64,000 nt of DNA from the NCBI GenBank assembly GCA_965153455.1, contig OZ234499.1, positions 4,199,577 to 4,263,576 on the forward strand, written 5' to 3'. The position numbers and the translations under genes were made by a program. Below the pieces are notes generated by a model. The model searched no databases, was not told the DNA's origin, and saw nothing but the letters and a program-made list of their open reading frames with translations. The stretch comes from Sphagnum compactum (Eukaryota > Bryophyta > Sphagnopsida > Sphagnales). Positions 11,951-25,110 of the stretch are shown in pieces (the stretch's first letter is position 1; the number at the start of each line of letters is the position of its first letter).

Positions 11951-13187
11951 AAATTTGGTGTTAGGGACCAATTGTGTGACCCACTGGTGTGACCAAGCAC
12001 CCACGACTGCACCATCCAGCCGGAATCCATTATTACTCACTTGTAGCCTACATGAACCATAAATGAGTTACTAAGTTTACCCTCTACTGTAAGCGCTCCG
12101 TCCATCTCAGACTACTTATTAACTACCTCCATAACGGGGTCAATATCATAGGCAAGTAGGTGGGAAATTTATGTGGTTGCAATGCCCTCGACGTTAAAGC
12201 AGCAGCAGGTCTTAAATGCAGGCAGTACAAATGTAATGCTGCATTTCTTTTTTCACTATCTGCCCTTAGCCCGATTCAAAAAAAATTGGGTGATACCCGA
12301 ACACATTTGGGCCTGTCATTATGCACATTTGGGGTGTGTGATGGACCCACCCAAAACGTACTTAAATGTCCATTACAAATGTGCATAAAATTTACAGACC
12401 CAAATGTGTCTGGGCTTCAACCAAATATTTTTCTTTGGAGAAATCTTGTCAAGTGTTGAGGTCCCAATGCTCGTTTTACACCCCTTTGTTTAAATTAGAC
12501 AGATTTCCAATGATAAATTCATCCTATTCCTAACCCTAGGATCTTGGGCTAGCATAGATTTCATTTTGCAAGGTTTGGAAATTGCTGTGGGGTTGGATCC
12601 CATCTCATTTCAAGTTGCCACCATTGCTCTTAGTCTTGTTGATGTTGACAATGGGTCACCTCACAACCACCTCCATCATCATCCCCTCCCCCTTTTTTCA
12701 AGCTTTGCGGTCATCTATGTTGTACTTTATGTGAGTTGACATTGCTTTTGAGAGCATTTTACATTCCTTTCCATTGCTTCAATTCTCCGTTTTGTTGTTG
12801 TGAGGTGCCTCAAATGTTTTTGTATCCTACCACATAAAATTGTCACCTTTTTTAACATCAAGAAATATATTGTGCCTTGATTTATCGTTGGATCTTGGAA
12901 CGTGAAGGATGTTGTGCACATTATTTAGAGGTTTTGCTAATCGGCAATACAATGTAACATGAAGATTTACTTTTTCACGGCGTTAGACTTTGGGCCATTG
13001 GAAAAGAACATGTAACAAAAGTTTTGACATGTAGTTAAATATGTTTTTTCCTTTCATCAATGTGCATCCTTTGCACAAAATTCACTTCGAACCTTCCTAG
13101 TCTTGTAGAAAGGTATTTTTTTGTTTTTTCTTTCAAATTGGCCATATTTTCGTGTTCTCATGAGCTCACCACAAAGCTTGAACCCCT
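11951..13187. other. Intergenic, nothing recognised
   Basis: No repeat structure or coding frame that can be supported. A 99-codon + strand frame at 12160-12459 lacks any family motif. Confidence 0.45.
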
Positions 13188-13430
13188 TGTTCAAGGTTTA
13201 AGGTTTGCTATAGTTTACTTCATCTTCTATTCTTGTTATTCAAGGTTTTTATGTCATTGTCATTTGTTCATCTTGCTTAAGGTTTAAGATTTGTTACAAA
13301 GAATGTTGTCCAAGGTTTTTGTGTCAAACTTGTCATATGTTCATCTTGTTCAAAGTTTAAGGTTTGCAATAATGATGAGTTCATCATCTCTTCTTCTTGT
13401 TCAAGGTTTTTGCAATGAGTCCATTACAAC
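13188..13430. repeat. Short tandem repeat, about 90-110 bp unit
   Basis: Three imperfect copies of a unit containing CAAGGTTTAAGGTTTGC, TTCATCTTGTTCAAGG and TTTTTGTGTCA. The + strand frames of about 72-75 codons here read through the repeat and are not genes. Confidence 0.6.
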
Positions 13431-13689
13431 TATTAACATTGGAAAAAAATATGTCGTTTGCAACCAATCACTATGCAATTGCATGCAACTAATTGTTGTT
13501 TGCAACTAGATTGGTTATGCTTGGAATTACAAAATTGATATTGTATTTTTTTGGGCCATATGGTTGTGTGTGCAATTAACATGCAATTAGTGTTATACGA
13601 AATGGTGGGTTACAAAAATAATGGTATAAATTAATACATAATTAAGTTAATATACCCAATATATACATAAGCTATGTATAGTGTTATTA

Positions 13690-14160
13690 TACTGTCAATA
13701 CTAAGGTTAAACCCATGTTAACTAACGCTAAATTACGCTAACCAAGCCTACACATCATGTAACATTGGTTGAACTAACTAAAAGGCTAGACTAACCATGA
13801 CTAAATTAGCTAGGAGATTAAAATAACCATGGCTAAACTAATTAGAAGGTTAAATATTGTTAAAAACTAAGAGATTAAACATCCATGGATAAATGAACCT
13901 AGGCTAAATTAATCAGGAGTTTAAATTAATATGTCCAAACTAGCCTAAGTTAAACTAACCGTGTCTAAAATAACTAAGAAACTAAATTAAAGGTGAGTAA
14001 ACAAAACATGGCTAAACTAATTAGAATATTAAGTTAACCATGGTTAAACTAACTAGAAGGCTAAATTAACCTTCCGTAATTAATTAGGAGATTAAATGAA
14101 ACATGATTAAATCAACTAGGTTTTAATATTATGTTATAGTTCCTATGGTTAGAAGCCTAC
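13690..14160. repeat. Degenerate array of TAAACTAACC / GGCTAAA words
   Basis: Short imprecise words such as CCATGGCTAAACTAA and AACTAGAAGGCTAAAT over about 470 bp, similar in composition to the arrays at 2.06-3.42 kb and 23.69-25.11 kb. No coding frame. Confidence 0.65.
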
Positions 14161-17100
14161 ACTACCTACCGTTTAAATACCTTAACCTAAGTCACTAATT
14201 ATATTATAATATTATTATCATAATAGTATATTATTATTACCTATTAAAATTTATTACTTATAATATAATTAATATAACTAATAGGTAAAAAGTTAGTATG
14301 GCATATGTAACATGTAGTATTTGCATGTAAGTTGTATTTACATTGGTTACACTTGTAACTAAATTGTTTATCTTATATCTTTTGTTTTAGATTCCAAGTG
14401 TGCACACTATATAAGTAAGGGCATTTGTTTCATTCACAAACCAAATACCAAATGCCATTTGGGATGAGCCAATGAAAAAAGCTTGACCTTAAAAGCTAAA
14501 CCTAAACACAAAATTGAATTATTTAAAACCTACCTACTTAGTTTAACCCTATTATCCTACCTACCTACCTACAACCTACATACCTACCTAATTAATAAAT
14601 AAATCATCAATGAACTTTTAAAATTGTAATGTGTCACCATATAATTGACCTTCACAAATGGACATGTCAAATTTTGATTCACACTTTATTGGATGGCTTA
14701 GATATTATTATTGTATTAATAATGATGAATATTGAAATAAGGTTCAAATGCCACCTCTTATCATGGACAACCCCCTAGAGTAATACAAATATATAAATTA
14801 TATATATTGTTCACATACATATTCTTGCATGCAACTGCCGGTTGTGTTCAATTTGTTTTTTTCAACTATGGGGTGGTCTAACAATTACATGTGTTGCATG
14901 CAATTGAAAATCAATTGCATAAAACAATTCCAAAATAATAGTTTTCTTGTAATGTAGCGAGGTTTAAGTGTAAACTGATTTTCAATGTTGATGCTCCTTA
15001 ATTTGCATACATAGCCTCATCATTTCAAAGTTTACTTGATTTTCCCCTTTCACCATCATCATATATTAAGCTTATCAAGCTAGAGTTTCTTAATCCTAGT
15101 CTTTAGTTTCCAAGTCCCAAGCCTAGATAGAATAAATTACACCAGACACAATTTAATTGGGCATCTGGGCAAGCATGAGAAAAGAAATGCAGCAATACTT
15201 TTGTACAGCCTGAATTTAAGACCTATTACTGATTTAACGCCCAAGCGTGCAATGTATGGATAGGCCTAAGTAGTTACTAGGTAGGTAGATACACGTGGAT
15301 AGTTAGTAAAAAGCCAACCACTGGGTACCAACGAGACAGGAATACAATGAATAAGTGTTTCCTGTCCACACACCATCCATCCTGCATGGTGCACTGGTGG
15401 GTGCTGGTTCACTCTACCTGGAAGTTGGAACCCTTAGAAACTACAGGTTTAATGGAAACTTTTGGTAGAGTGTCAGAGCTGTCACATTTTCCACTTGAAT
15501 ATATCGAGTTTAAAGAGTGTCTTCATGTAGCACGATAGCAGCAGAGTTGTTGCTTTTCAGCTCTAACATCCAAGGGGTACAAATAGTTTCTTGTCTGCAA
15601 GGAGTTTATAATTGGTCAATAATTTCTATGCTTTTGTCTGGAGTTTCTTGGCCTAAGTGACCTCCGCTAACCTTCTTGCCCCAGGGTTTACAGAAGTGAC
15701 ATTTCTTTGATTCCATTTCTGTTGATATTGTGTTGATTCACAGTTTCTGTTCGCATGCCTTAGGGGAGTCGCCTTCGCTTCTTGGCCTTCTGTACAAAAA
15801 AGGCATTAACGTCTCTCCAAAACAAAATAAAAAGAGACTTTTTAGTTGCATGGCTATTCTTTTTCGAGAATGCTTTCCTAGGGCTTGTGGCTCCTTGTCC
15901 CTGTAGATAGTCAAACTTTCCAGAAGCAAGTAGTGTTTGTGGTAGACACATTGATCTTGGTTGTGCTAAGAATCCGGTTTAGCAAACTAATCATCAAATG
16001 GAACATGCAATTTGTCCTGTAGCACGCTAGCCCACTATTCTGTGTGGTCACTTTTTGATGTAAGGCGGGGTTTGGAATGGAGAGTTAGCAGTTGGCATCT
16101 GTCCAGGGGTTGGTGATGAAACATGACTTCACTTTCTACTGCTTGGGAATCCACAAAAGAAAGAAACAAAGATCAATCATGAATGGCCTACCCATTTTGA
16201 TGCAACCACCCCAGTGCAATCCCATAGTGCATTATTAGCAACTGATTGGATGTGATCTGGGTACCACAAAGGGGGAGCCAAGCCCCAAATTGGGAAGTTG
16301 GTGCTTGGAAGAGTCCGGCCTGAACTAATCAAGGTTTGTTTTCCCAATTTTGTGATGTAGCTATCATCTCGAAAGTGATTTAGCCAAATTTGGCCACATG
16401 TATTAATATGGAAGTAGGAAAAAATCAAAATCTTTCTATGTTTTTGGCTACCTACTGGAACAAATAATGAAAATCTGGTGATTGGTGAATTTTTTTTCGA
16501 ATTCTGGCGAATTTGGGCCATTTTTTCCATGGAAAATCCTTCTTATAGGTTGAAATCATATTTTTCAGGTAGGACTTTGGCAAAATTCACCAGTAAAAGA
16601 AATGCTGGAACTAACCAAGGGCAAACTCAAAGACACCTTTGAGACCAGGCTGATCCCAAAAGTATTAAACCAAGACCTAAGGTCCTATTTGATGAGAGGG
16701 CCTCTAATAGGGAGGCTATTTTGTGGATTTCCCATCCATTTTGTAAATTTTCAACTTTTCATTCACTTTGCAACTTTTTCCCTAGTCATTATGTAACTTT
16801 CTTTTCATTCATCATGAAACTTTTTCTCCAATTTTCCATTCGTCTAGCCACTCCCATGCTATAGAAGGAACTGGTAGAGAAGGATTGACCCATTCCCTTG
16901 CAAACCATATGCCCATGAGGTTGGCCAAGTTGCACCAGGCAACCATGCTAGCAAATTTGCCGATTGCCTAGGGCAACTTGGGCCAACAACATGACAAGTG
17001 TGACAACTTGGGCTATTATCATGGCCAACCATTCCCCTGGGCAACCATGCAAAGGACTGGTTGCCCCAATTTGCATAGTAAAAGTCATCTTCTTTCTTCT

Positions 17101-17930
17101 TCTTTCTTGGATGAAAATTGTTTGAGAAGAAGGTGGCTATAAAGCCATTTTACTTATTGTAGAAGTGTTCAACCCCTACATCATAATATTTTATTCACAA
17201 ATAAGTCACGTTAAATATACATTTAAAATAATTTTCATAATTTGGGTACAACCAAAAAGAAAAAGAAAAAGAAAAAATGATTTTTTTGTTGGGCATCAAT
17301 GTTGAGCATGTGTACTTTTGTGTCAAAGACTGAATTGCATTAATTTGTTGTTATTGTTTAGTGCTTATAGTTAATAAATAAACCATGTTTGTTATTTTCA
17401 CAATTAAGGAAGAGTAGAAAAACACATGGTTCTACTTGACATGACATGTATTGCATTGGAAAAGATTTGATCTTTCTGTTGGGTAGACTTCTTTTGTTTC
17501 AACTATATAACTACTTTAGATCCATTGGATGAAGCAAACACTAAATAGGAACCTTGAATTGAACATGGCACTAGGCTTGATGTTCTTGTTCTTGTAAGAC
17601 AATTTACAAACAAAAAGATTTTATCAAAAGCATATTTATTGTGTCTGATTTTGTTAACATTCTAAGTTAACATCACTGATATTCACATTTTTAAAGCAAA
17701 GAAGCATGATGCAATGATTAAAAAATGAAGTCTGTATGTTCACAATTTTGGGTTCAATCCTTTTTCTAACAAATGCCAAATTGAAAGCATTTTGGATAAA
17801 AGGCAAGGGGTAGTCCAAACCACCCTAGACCCAAAGCTTTAGCTACACTTGGGCACCACAAGACTTGGCCTCCAAGCTTTTAGCGACCCTATTTGGATTG
17901 TCCTTGAACTCTATTAGTGTGAACAAATTT
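14161..17930. other. Intergenic, mostly nothing recognised
   Basis: AT-rich DNA with a CCTACCTACCTACC tract at about 14550-14592. The segment 16900-17060 has several CAACTTGGGC/GGCAACCATGC words. A 117-codon minus-strand frame at 16177-16530 has no recognisable family features. Confidence 0.4.
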
Positions 17931-18450
17931 CTTTTCAAGAAGGTCTAGAACAAACTTAAGTATTGGTTTGAACAACCTAACTTTTATTGGTTGGGAAGGC
18001 AATGGTGGACAATAATAGATAGTATATTTCTATTGTCCCTTTGGTACCTTGTTAGTATATGGGTAAGAACCAAACAAGGCATCAGTAAAGTCAAGAGGTT
18101 GTTGTCAAATTACTTGTGGGTAGGGTGGCACACAATTGTTATTGTCAAGTGGCATGGAACCGGTGTTGTGAAAGAAGTGCACTAGTGGCCTTGGGCTAGT
18201 GGATCTAGGGGAGGTGTTTGAAGTGATCCTTTCAAAATGGATACTACATGCACTTGAACCCAAGGAATCCAACCTACAATGTTTCCTTAGATTTTTTTGG
18301 AAAAAAAAAATCAACCCTTCAAGGATGTGAAATTATCACTTAACTTCAAATAATGCTTATGGCAAGGCACCTAACTTTTCAATTTGAAACAAGGTTGGGG
18401 GAACTTGGGCCAAGATGATGAAGGAGGTAATTGAAGCATAATTTCTAGAG
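17930..18450 (+). mobile_element. Relic of an L1-type LINE, region just after the reverse transcriptase
   Basis: Translated fragments match the part of plant L1-like ORF2 that follows the polymerase. They include GRQWWTIIDSIFLLSLWYL, then SKVKRLLSNYLWVGW, then in another frame TSGLGLVDLG...SKWILHALEPKESN...LRFFW. Family members show 'aGR..viNs.Ll..l.Y..s.w', 'i..lir.FLW' and 'GGLGl.d......all.KWv.r.l.p...pWk.llr'. The frame shifts near 18180 and carries stops, so the copy is dead. The polymerase core upstream is not recognisable. Confidence 0.7.
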
Positions 18451-18750
18451 TTGGATTATGACCTACATATATTCCAGCCCATTCTTCGATTAGGCAAATC
18501 CCATCCAACGATTGCAACACCCCCCCTTTCTCCTCCAATCTTAAAACAATTTTGATATATGTTTGTTCCTTTTGTTCCAATTAGGATCACAATTTTTTTC
18601 TTGTCTCTTCCCCTAATGTAGACCTCCCCTCATGAGGAATCCACACATTTGATATTGATCTCCAAACCTTTTGAAAATAATTTTGTTGCCTTTCTCTTCA
18701 AAAAGTATTTTTTGCACAATTGCACCACCTTATTCTACAAAAATTAGTTG

Positions 18751-19330
18751 TCAAAATGTATGTTGATGTTGTCTTCTATAAGTTGAATATGCATAACCAA
18801 CCCAATTTACTTCAATGCCTTTGTTTTCCACCACTATTACATGGGCAAACTCTAATGACAATGTCTCATTGAATACATGTGCTTTCTTAAAAGCACAAGT
18901 GTAGAGGCTTTTGGTGATGCCTTGAAATTTAGTGATAATTTGCACCTTGTATTTCCAACCATTTTTATCAAATTGTGCTTCAAATATAACACAAATATTT
19001 TCCTCCAACAAATCTGCATCTGACAAACCTTTCAAATATCGACCTATACTTTGTAGACCTTGTTTGTTGATGAAAGACTAACGATCAAGGTCTTCTTCCT
19101 TGGCTATGAACTTCACCTGCAAAAAGAAAAACCAAACATAAAAATGTCAAATGATTTTAGCAAATGAAAATGCAAAATGGTAAAAGGAATGAAACCAATG
19201 CATTTCTCCAATGTACCTTTGTCATTTTTCCTCCTATCAATAATGATTGAACTTCAAGCGTGAATGTAGAGTTGATGCTATTAGATTCAAATGTGACTTC
19301 ACACAATGAATTATTTTGTTTGTGAAATCA
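18751..19330 (-). pseudogene. Two gene-like blocks of unknown identity with an in-frame stop
   Basis: On the minus strand a T-rich acceptor (TTTCTTTTTGCAG, just before about 19118) opens a frame of about 122 residues reaching 18751. It includes KGLSDADLLEENICVIFEAQ and EFAHVIVVENKGIEVNWVGY, and is interrupted by one TAG after the 12th codon. Upstream, a block reading CEVTFESNSINSTFTLEVQ ends at an AAAG|GTACAT donor in a matching phase. The length, composition and splice sites suggest remains of a real gene. I do not recognise the family. It lies directly behind the LINE relic, so retro-transposed or captured DNA is possible. Confidence 0.25.
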
Positions 19331-21269
19331 TATAACTTACTAAGTTGTAATTTGTTGCTTTGTGCGTGAGAAAAAGAATGGAGTTAAAAGCTTGGTAGTA
19401 ATTCGTATGCATGTTCAAACCTCAAATATGAAGTTCATGGTTTATAGCAAGTATTCTACCCTTGACTGTAATGATAGACCTTAGGAAAGGAAAAAAAAAA
19501 GTGACAATCTATTAGCCAATAGGATGGCATGGATTTTTTTGAAAAACTATCTTTTATATTGAATTTTTAAAATGTCGAGTTTCTTGATTTTCTTGGGTGG
19601 GTAGTTCTTAGTGGTACCACCCAAGGATGGGTTTCCCCTAGAACACATGAAATCAATTGGGATACTTATTATTGTGTGTGCAAATGGAAAGTACATATTA
19701 CATACAAATGTTTCAAGAACTAAAATGAATCAAAATTCTACCTTTGCACTAGAAATTGACTAGTACATATTTGGGTGTATGTGTGTGCAAAGGGATACAA
19801 CTAAAATTCAAAGTACATAAGTTGCTTTAACATTGTTTTTGAAAACTTTCATGCATTCCCTAAACCCCATCTACACCTCAAATGTCCCATATTCCATGTG
19901 ATGTAGCAAAATATTTTGCCACATTGGAGAATACTTTGAAAAAAAAGAATATTTTATCACATGTCATGGAATATACCAAAAATATTTTGTCCTTGTGAAT
20001 GGAATATTTTAAAATATTTTCCCATGCTCACATGCTTGTGCTCATGTTCAGCCATTCACTGAGTCATGTCAGTGAGAATTAAATAGGGCCTCTCAAAGCA
20101 ACCCATTGATTTGATGAACAACCTTAATGTTAGCACTAGGAAAGCAAGTGGGGGCCTTACCATAATGGTGTTGTTAAAATGGTTTAGTAAGTCACAAGGT
20201 AATTTCAAATTGAAGTATGACACAATGAATATTAATTGGATGGACATAAACTTAATAATATCTATTGTCACTATGAACTGAAGAAAAAGGACATTTACTA
20301 GCTAATTGCCTTGATACATGCTTTTTGCATGAGTTTATAGCTAACTAGTAGGAGCTATTTAAAAATTACCTTTGTGTTTTGCTATAGGACATGGGTTTTT
20401 TCAAATTTCACTAACAAGAAGCCAAATAAGCAAATTGTGGATGGAACCTTGCATATGATTTGGTTTCAATTGATTTTATTTTCATAGAATATAAATGTCA
20501 CTAGATAAATGAAAGCCAACATGAATTTGGAAATCAGAATTTGAATTGGTTTTTCAAAATTGTGAATCAAGTTTAATTTCAAAAATTATGGATTCATCTT
20601 TTGCAATTTATTTATTTATTTTTGTTTCAAACTTTGTTTCAAAAATTGATGTTTTATTAGTAAATCCATTTGTTTCAAGCTTATATTCCAAATCTTAATT
20701 TTTAGTTTGTTTGTTGAATCTATTTTTTACACATTAAGATGTCTTCACATTATTAATGTCTTGTTGATTAAATATTACAAAATAAAATAAAATAAAATAA
20801 TCAAAATTTAACGTTAAGAAAAATTTATAATAAAGTGTAAGATAACTTAAATATACACATGTTAGAAAAGTAAATAGGGTCCAAGCATGGTAAAGTAGAC
20901 GAGAAAGTACGTTCACCCAAATCCAAATTTTTAATATGATAGTTTTTCAACATAAACATAAGAAAGTAAATTCATTTTCAAAAAAAAGACTCATTATGGA
21001 AGCCTCTATGCTTACATTGAGTCTTGATGAGTTGAGTGCAAAATTTGAAAACTTTAGTACAATAAGAGTAGGTAACAAATAGGAATGAAACTAACAAGTT
21101 AATATTGTGTTCATTCCTACTTTTACATAAGACATTAAATATATTTTGATTCTTCTATGAAAAATTTAAAAATTCATTAGTATATTTAAAATGCCATTGA
21201 TTTGAAAATAAAATAGATCCAATACTTATTCTACTTATGCTTGAATTTTAATCTACTTTGCAAGTTGTG
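19331..21269. other. AT-rich intergenic DNA
   Basis: No gene. AAAATATTTTG-type words around 19910-20010 and an AAATA run near 20780-20800 are low complexity. GGGTCCAAGCATGGTAAAG at about 20879 matches the start of the inverted-repeat arm at about 22560. Confidence 0.4.
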
Positions 21270-22780
21270 ACAGTTGCTTAAATTTTGATGAATATATACA
21301 AACCCACTTTAAACATGTGGTTTCAAAATATAATTGTAGCAAAGTCAAAGAACGTCATATAATTAAGCATTGAAGTAAATAATATTTTAAAACTCAATAT
21401 ACCAAGGCTCACTTGATAGCCACTTTCCATTTATGTTGCAAGGTAATTTTCTAGTCTACTTTACCATGTTTTTGCCCAATAATAATGTGGGAAAATTAAT
21501 ACTTCCCTCACCTAATACGCCCACCAATAAATACCTTGTTTGATACATGTGATTTAGAAGTCCAACATTTAGTGTCCCTTCCAAGAAAACTTGACTACAT
21601 TGTTGAAAAGGTTATTTTTTATATTTATTTAATACCTCCTACATTTGAAAGGTATTATTTTGCTACCTATTTATAAATCAATTGAATACTTATGTACTTA
21701 TCAATACATGTGGTAAAATTTGGTAATTGAAAAATATCTATTTATTTATAAATGTTACAAACACCTTTAATTGAACTCATTAATTTTTCATAATAAGAAT
21801 CTACATTTATCACTATTGGTATTATTTCAGATTTTCCTTTAAATTAAGCCTTTTCTAGTTATGCATGAACTCAAGTTTCAATTTTAAAAATTCAATAATC
21901 CATGTCCTTCATATTATGAAGGCCAACGAAAAGAACATCCTACTATTTTTAGATATAACAATATCATTTTATTCATATCATGAAAGTTCCTTGAATTCTA
22001 ACATGAGAATTGAAAGGTAAGTCTTGACCCTCACCTTCATGATAATATTTGGTTGGGATTACGCAAATTAGAAGTTTAAAACAAAGGAAAAAGACAAGAC
22101 TTCACACACAAATAGGATGAACTAAGTGGGTGAAAACACACTACGGTGGTGAAAAAATGTTATCACAAATATTGTTTTTCAAATTTGTGCAACTTTCAAC
22201 TTCCACCAAGTTAAATATTAAAAGAGCTTTTCACAAATTCTACTCAAAATAAGGTCTAATTCAATTGTCAAATAATGTAATTGTCAAAGGAAACTACATT
22301 TTTTGATTAATATTAAATGATTAAAGAATATATTTGTGAGAAAATAGATATTGTTACAATATATTACAAAGTGCAAATGTACTCTACAAATGATTCATAA
22401 AATTGCAAAACTTGATGAAGTACTAAATTATATATTGAATGTGAATTGATTGTACCATTTCAATTACAATTGAAAAGTTAGACTCATGTGATTTTACAAA
22501 ATCATCTCAACAAGTTTTTCATGCAAATAAACATAAATGTGTTGAAAAAAAACATTTTGGGGTCCAAGCATAGTAAATTAGATTGCAAATGTTCCTTGTA
22601 GCATAAATGAAAAGTAGCCATCAAATATGATTTGATATATTGAACTTAAAAATATTATTTAATTTAGAAATTAATATGAACACCATTTTCAACTTTGTTA
22701 AAACTCTAAATAAATAGTACATGTTTAAAGTAGGTTTAAATATATTCATGGGAATTCAAGCAAAGCTAGTCTATTTATAA
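21270..22780. repeat. Long imperfect inverted repeat, arms about 200 bp, spacer about 1.1 kb
   Basis: The left arm (about 21275-21478), read on the minus strand, contains AACATGGTAAAGTAGACTAG, CAACATAAATGGAAAGTGGC and CATGTTTAAAGTGGGTTTG. The right arm (about 22560-22765) contains AGCATAGTAAATTAGATTG, TAGCATAAATGAAAAGTAGC and CATGTTTAAAGTAGGTTTA in the same order. There is no coding frame in the arms or spacer. It could be a foldback element, two oppositely inserted copies of one repeat, or a hairpin-forming transcript template. Confidence 0.7.
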
Positions 22781-23689
22781 TATGATAGCCAAATAGTCTA
22801 TCAAAGACTATTTTATAGTCTTTAAGTAGGTTGTAAGTAGATGAAATATCACATTTTTTATAATTTTGAATTAATGGTGCCTGAAAATGTACTTGTGGTT
22901 TTTTTATCTTTTTCACATTCTAATAAAAATATATCTAGCTTTTAGGGTAAAAATAGGTTGGAAAAAAAAATTTACCAGTCAATTTCAAACCTACTTGTAT
23001 TAAAAGAAATTTTGTATTATGCAACCATTCAATTTGTGACTATATGTGACTGATTGTCATTTGTAACTATGTTTTGTCAATTTTAATACTCACCATCTTT
23101 TTCAATTTATTACTATTATTGTGACTATGATGCCATTAATTTGCGATTACAAAGTTTTTCATTATTCCATGTTGACTAACTTTTTGAGCTTTTCATTCAA
23201 GAAAAGCCCTTTATGTCAATTCTTTTGCAAAAATAGTTGTAACTTGGTTACTTCAATGTGGTGTACCTATACTTTTGATGTACATTACGATATTTGGAAA
23301 TATATATTTGGGTATATCTATAGATTATATTACATTCATAACATATTAAATATACCTTTTGAATATATTGTAAGCGGATTGGGTAGACTAAGCAAGTAAT
23401 TAATTAAATAGGTGCATGAATAGGTAGGTAGGTAGATATTAAGTACCTATGCAGTTAAATTAGATTAGTTATTTAGTGAACAAATTACACACATAATAAA
23501 CTAAAACTACCAATTATAATTATATATTATACTTAATAGGTAATAACTATTATTAATTATAACTAAATTAATTGTTTTAATAAGATTAATAAATTCATTA
23601 ATATTTTTTAAATTATTAGATAATTAGTAATAAATAATAAATAATAAATATTAATTTATTAATTATTTTCATTTTCACCAATGTTTAGC
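22781..23689. other. AT-rich intergenic DNA with a GGTAGG tract
   Basis: ATAGGTAGGTAGGTAG at about 23421-23436 repeats the microsatellite seen near 3.86 kb. A 92-codon + strand frame (23121-23399) shows no family resemblance. Confidence 0.4.
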
Positions 23690-25110
23690 CAAATTTTAAT
23701 TCTCCAAGGTTTATCTAGTATTTAACATAAATTTTGCCAAAATTTAACCAAATTTTAGTTTAACCAAAGTTTAACCAACTTTTTAATTTACCAAGGCTTA
23801 AACAAGGTTTAACCAAATTTCTATTTTGTTAATATAAATGAAGTTTGGCCAAAGTTTAACCAATTTTTAACCAATTTTTAATCAAAATTTTGGTTTAACC
23901 AGAGTTTAACCAAATTTTAAATTAAACAAATTTTAGCCAAGGTTTAAGTAATGTTTAACCAACATTTGAAAAAAATTTAACCAAATTTTAATGAATGTTT
24001 AACCACAGTTTTGTCAAGTTTTAATCTAACCAACACTTAGGCAAATTTGGGTTTAGCCAATGTTTCATTTAGCCAAGGTTTGACCAAATATGAGTTTAAC
24101 CAAGGTTTAACTAAATATGAATTTAGCCAAAATTTGAGTTTAGTCAAGGTTTTGCCAAATTTAAATTTAACCAATGTTTAACCAAAATATGAATTTAGCC
24201 AAAGTTTTGCCAAATATGAATTTAGCCAAAATTTAGGTTTTACTAAGGTTGTGCCATATTTGAGTTTAACCAATGTTTAACCAAAATACAAATTTAGCCA
24301 AAGTTTTGCCAAATATGAGTTTAGCCAAAATTTTGTTTTGTCGAGGTTTTGCCAAATTTGAGTTTAGCCAATGTTTAACCAAAATTTGGGTTTTGCCAAA
24401 TATGAATTTATCAGTATTTAGCCAAAATTTTGGTTTTGCTAAAATTTTGCCAAATATGAATTTATCCAATATTTAACCAAAATTTGAGTTTTGCTCAAGT
24501 TTTGCCAAATTTGAATTTAACCAATGTTTAGCCAAAATATGAGTTTAGTGAAGGTTTGCCAAATATGAGTTTAACCAATATTTAGCCAAAATTTTGGTTT
24601 TGCCAAATTTGAGTTTAGTCAATCTTGAACCAAAATATGAATTTAACCAAGGTTTCTACCAAATATGAATTTAGCCAATATTTAACCATTTTAGTTTTGC
24701 CAAGTTTGAGTTTAACCAATGTTTAGCCAAAACACAAGTTTAACCAAATTTTGGTTTTGCCAAGGTTTTGCCAAATTTGAGTTTAGTTAATGTTTAGCCG
24801 AAATATGAGTTTAGCCAAAATTTGGGTTGTTCCAAGATTTTGCCAAATTTGAATTTAGTTAAAATTTAGCCAATTTTGAATTTAGCTAAGGTTTTGCCAA
24901 TTTGGAGTTTTGCCAAACTTTAACCAAATTAAAGTTTAGCCAAGGTTTTGTGAAATTTTTGTTTTGCCAAGGTTTTTGCCAAATATGAGTTTAGTCAAAG
25001 TTTATCCAAATATGGATTTAATTAAGGTTTAGCCAAATTTGAAATTAACCAATGTTAATTAATGTTGAGTTTAACTATATTATAATTTAGTTAATATTGA
25101 GTTCAAGTTT
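23690..25110. repeat. 1.4-kb array of TTTAGCCAAA / TTTAACCAA words
   Basis: Almost the whole stretch is built from short units, mainly GAGTTTAGCCAAAATTTGG, GTTTTGCCAAATATG and TTTAACCAATGTTTA. The higher-order period is loose, about 30-60 bp. The opposed frames at 24266-24476 are readings of the repeat (K/F/L-rich, period visible) and not genes. Confidence 0.85.

Noticed and set aside
24266-24476. Mirror-image frames of 67 codons on both strands
   Set aside because: Both are readings of the TTTAGCCAAA repeat.
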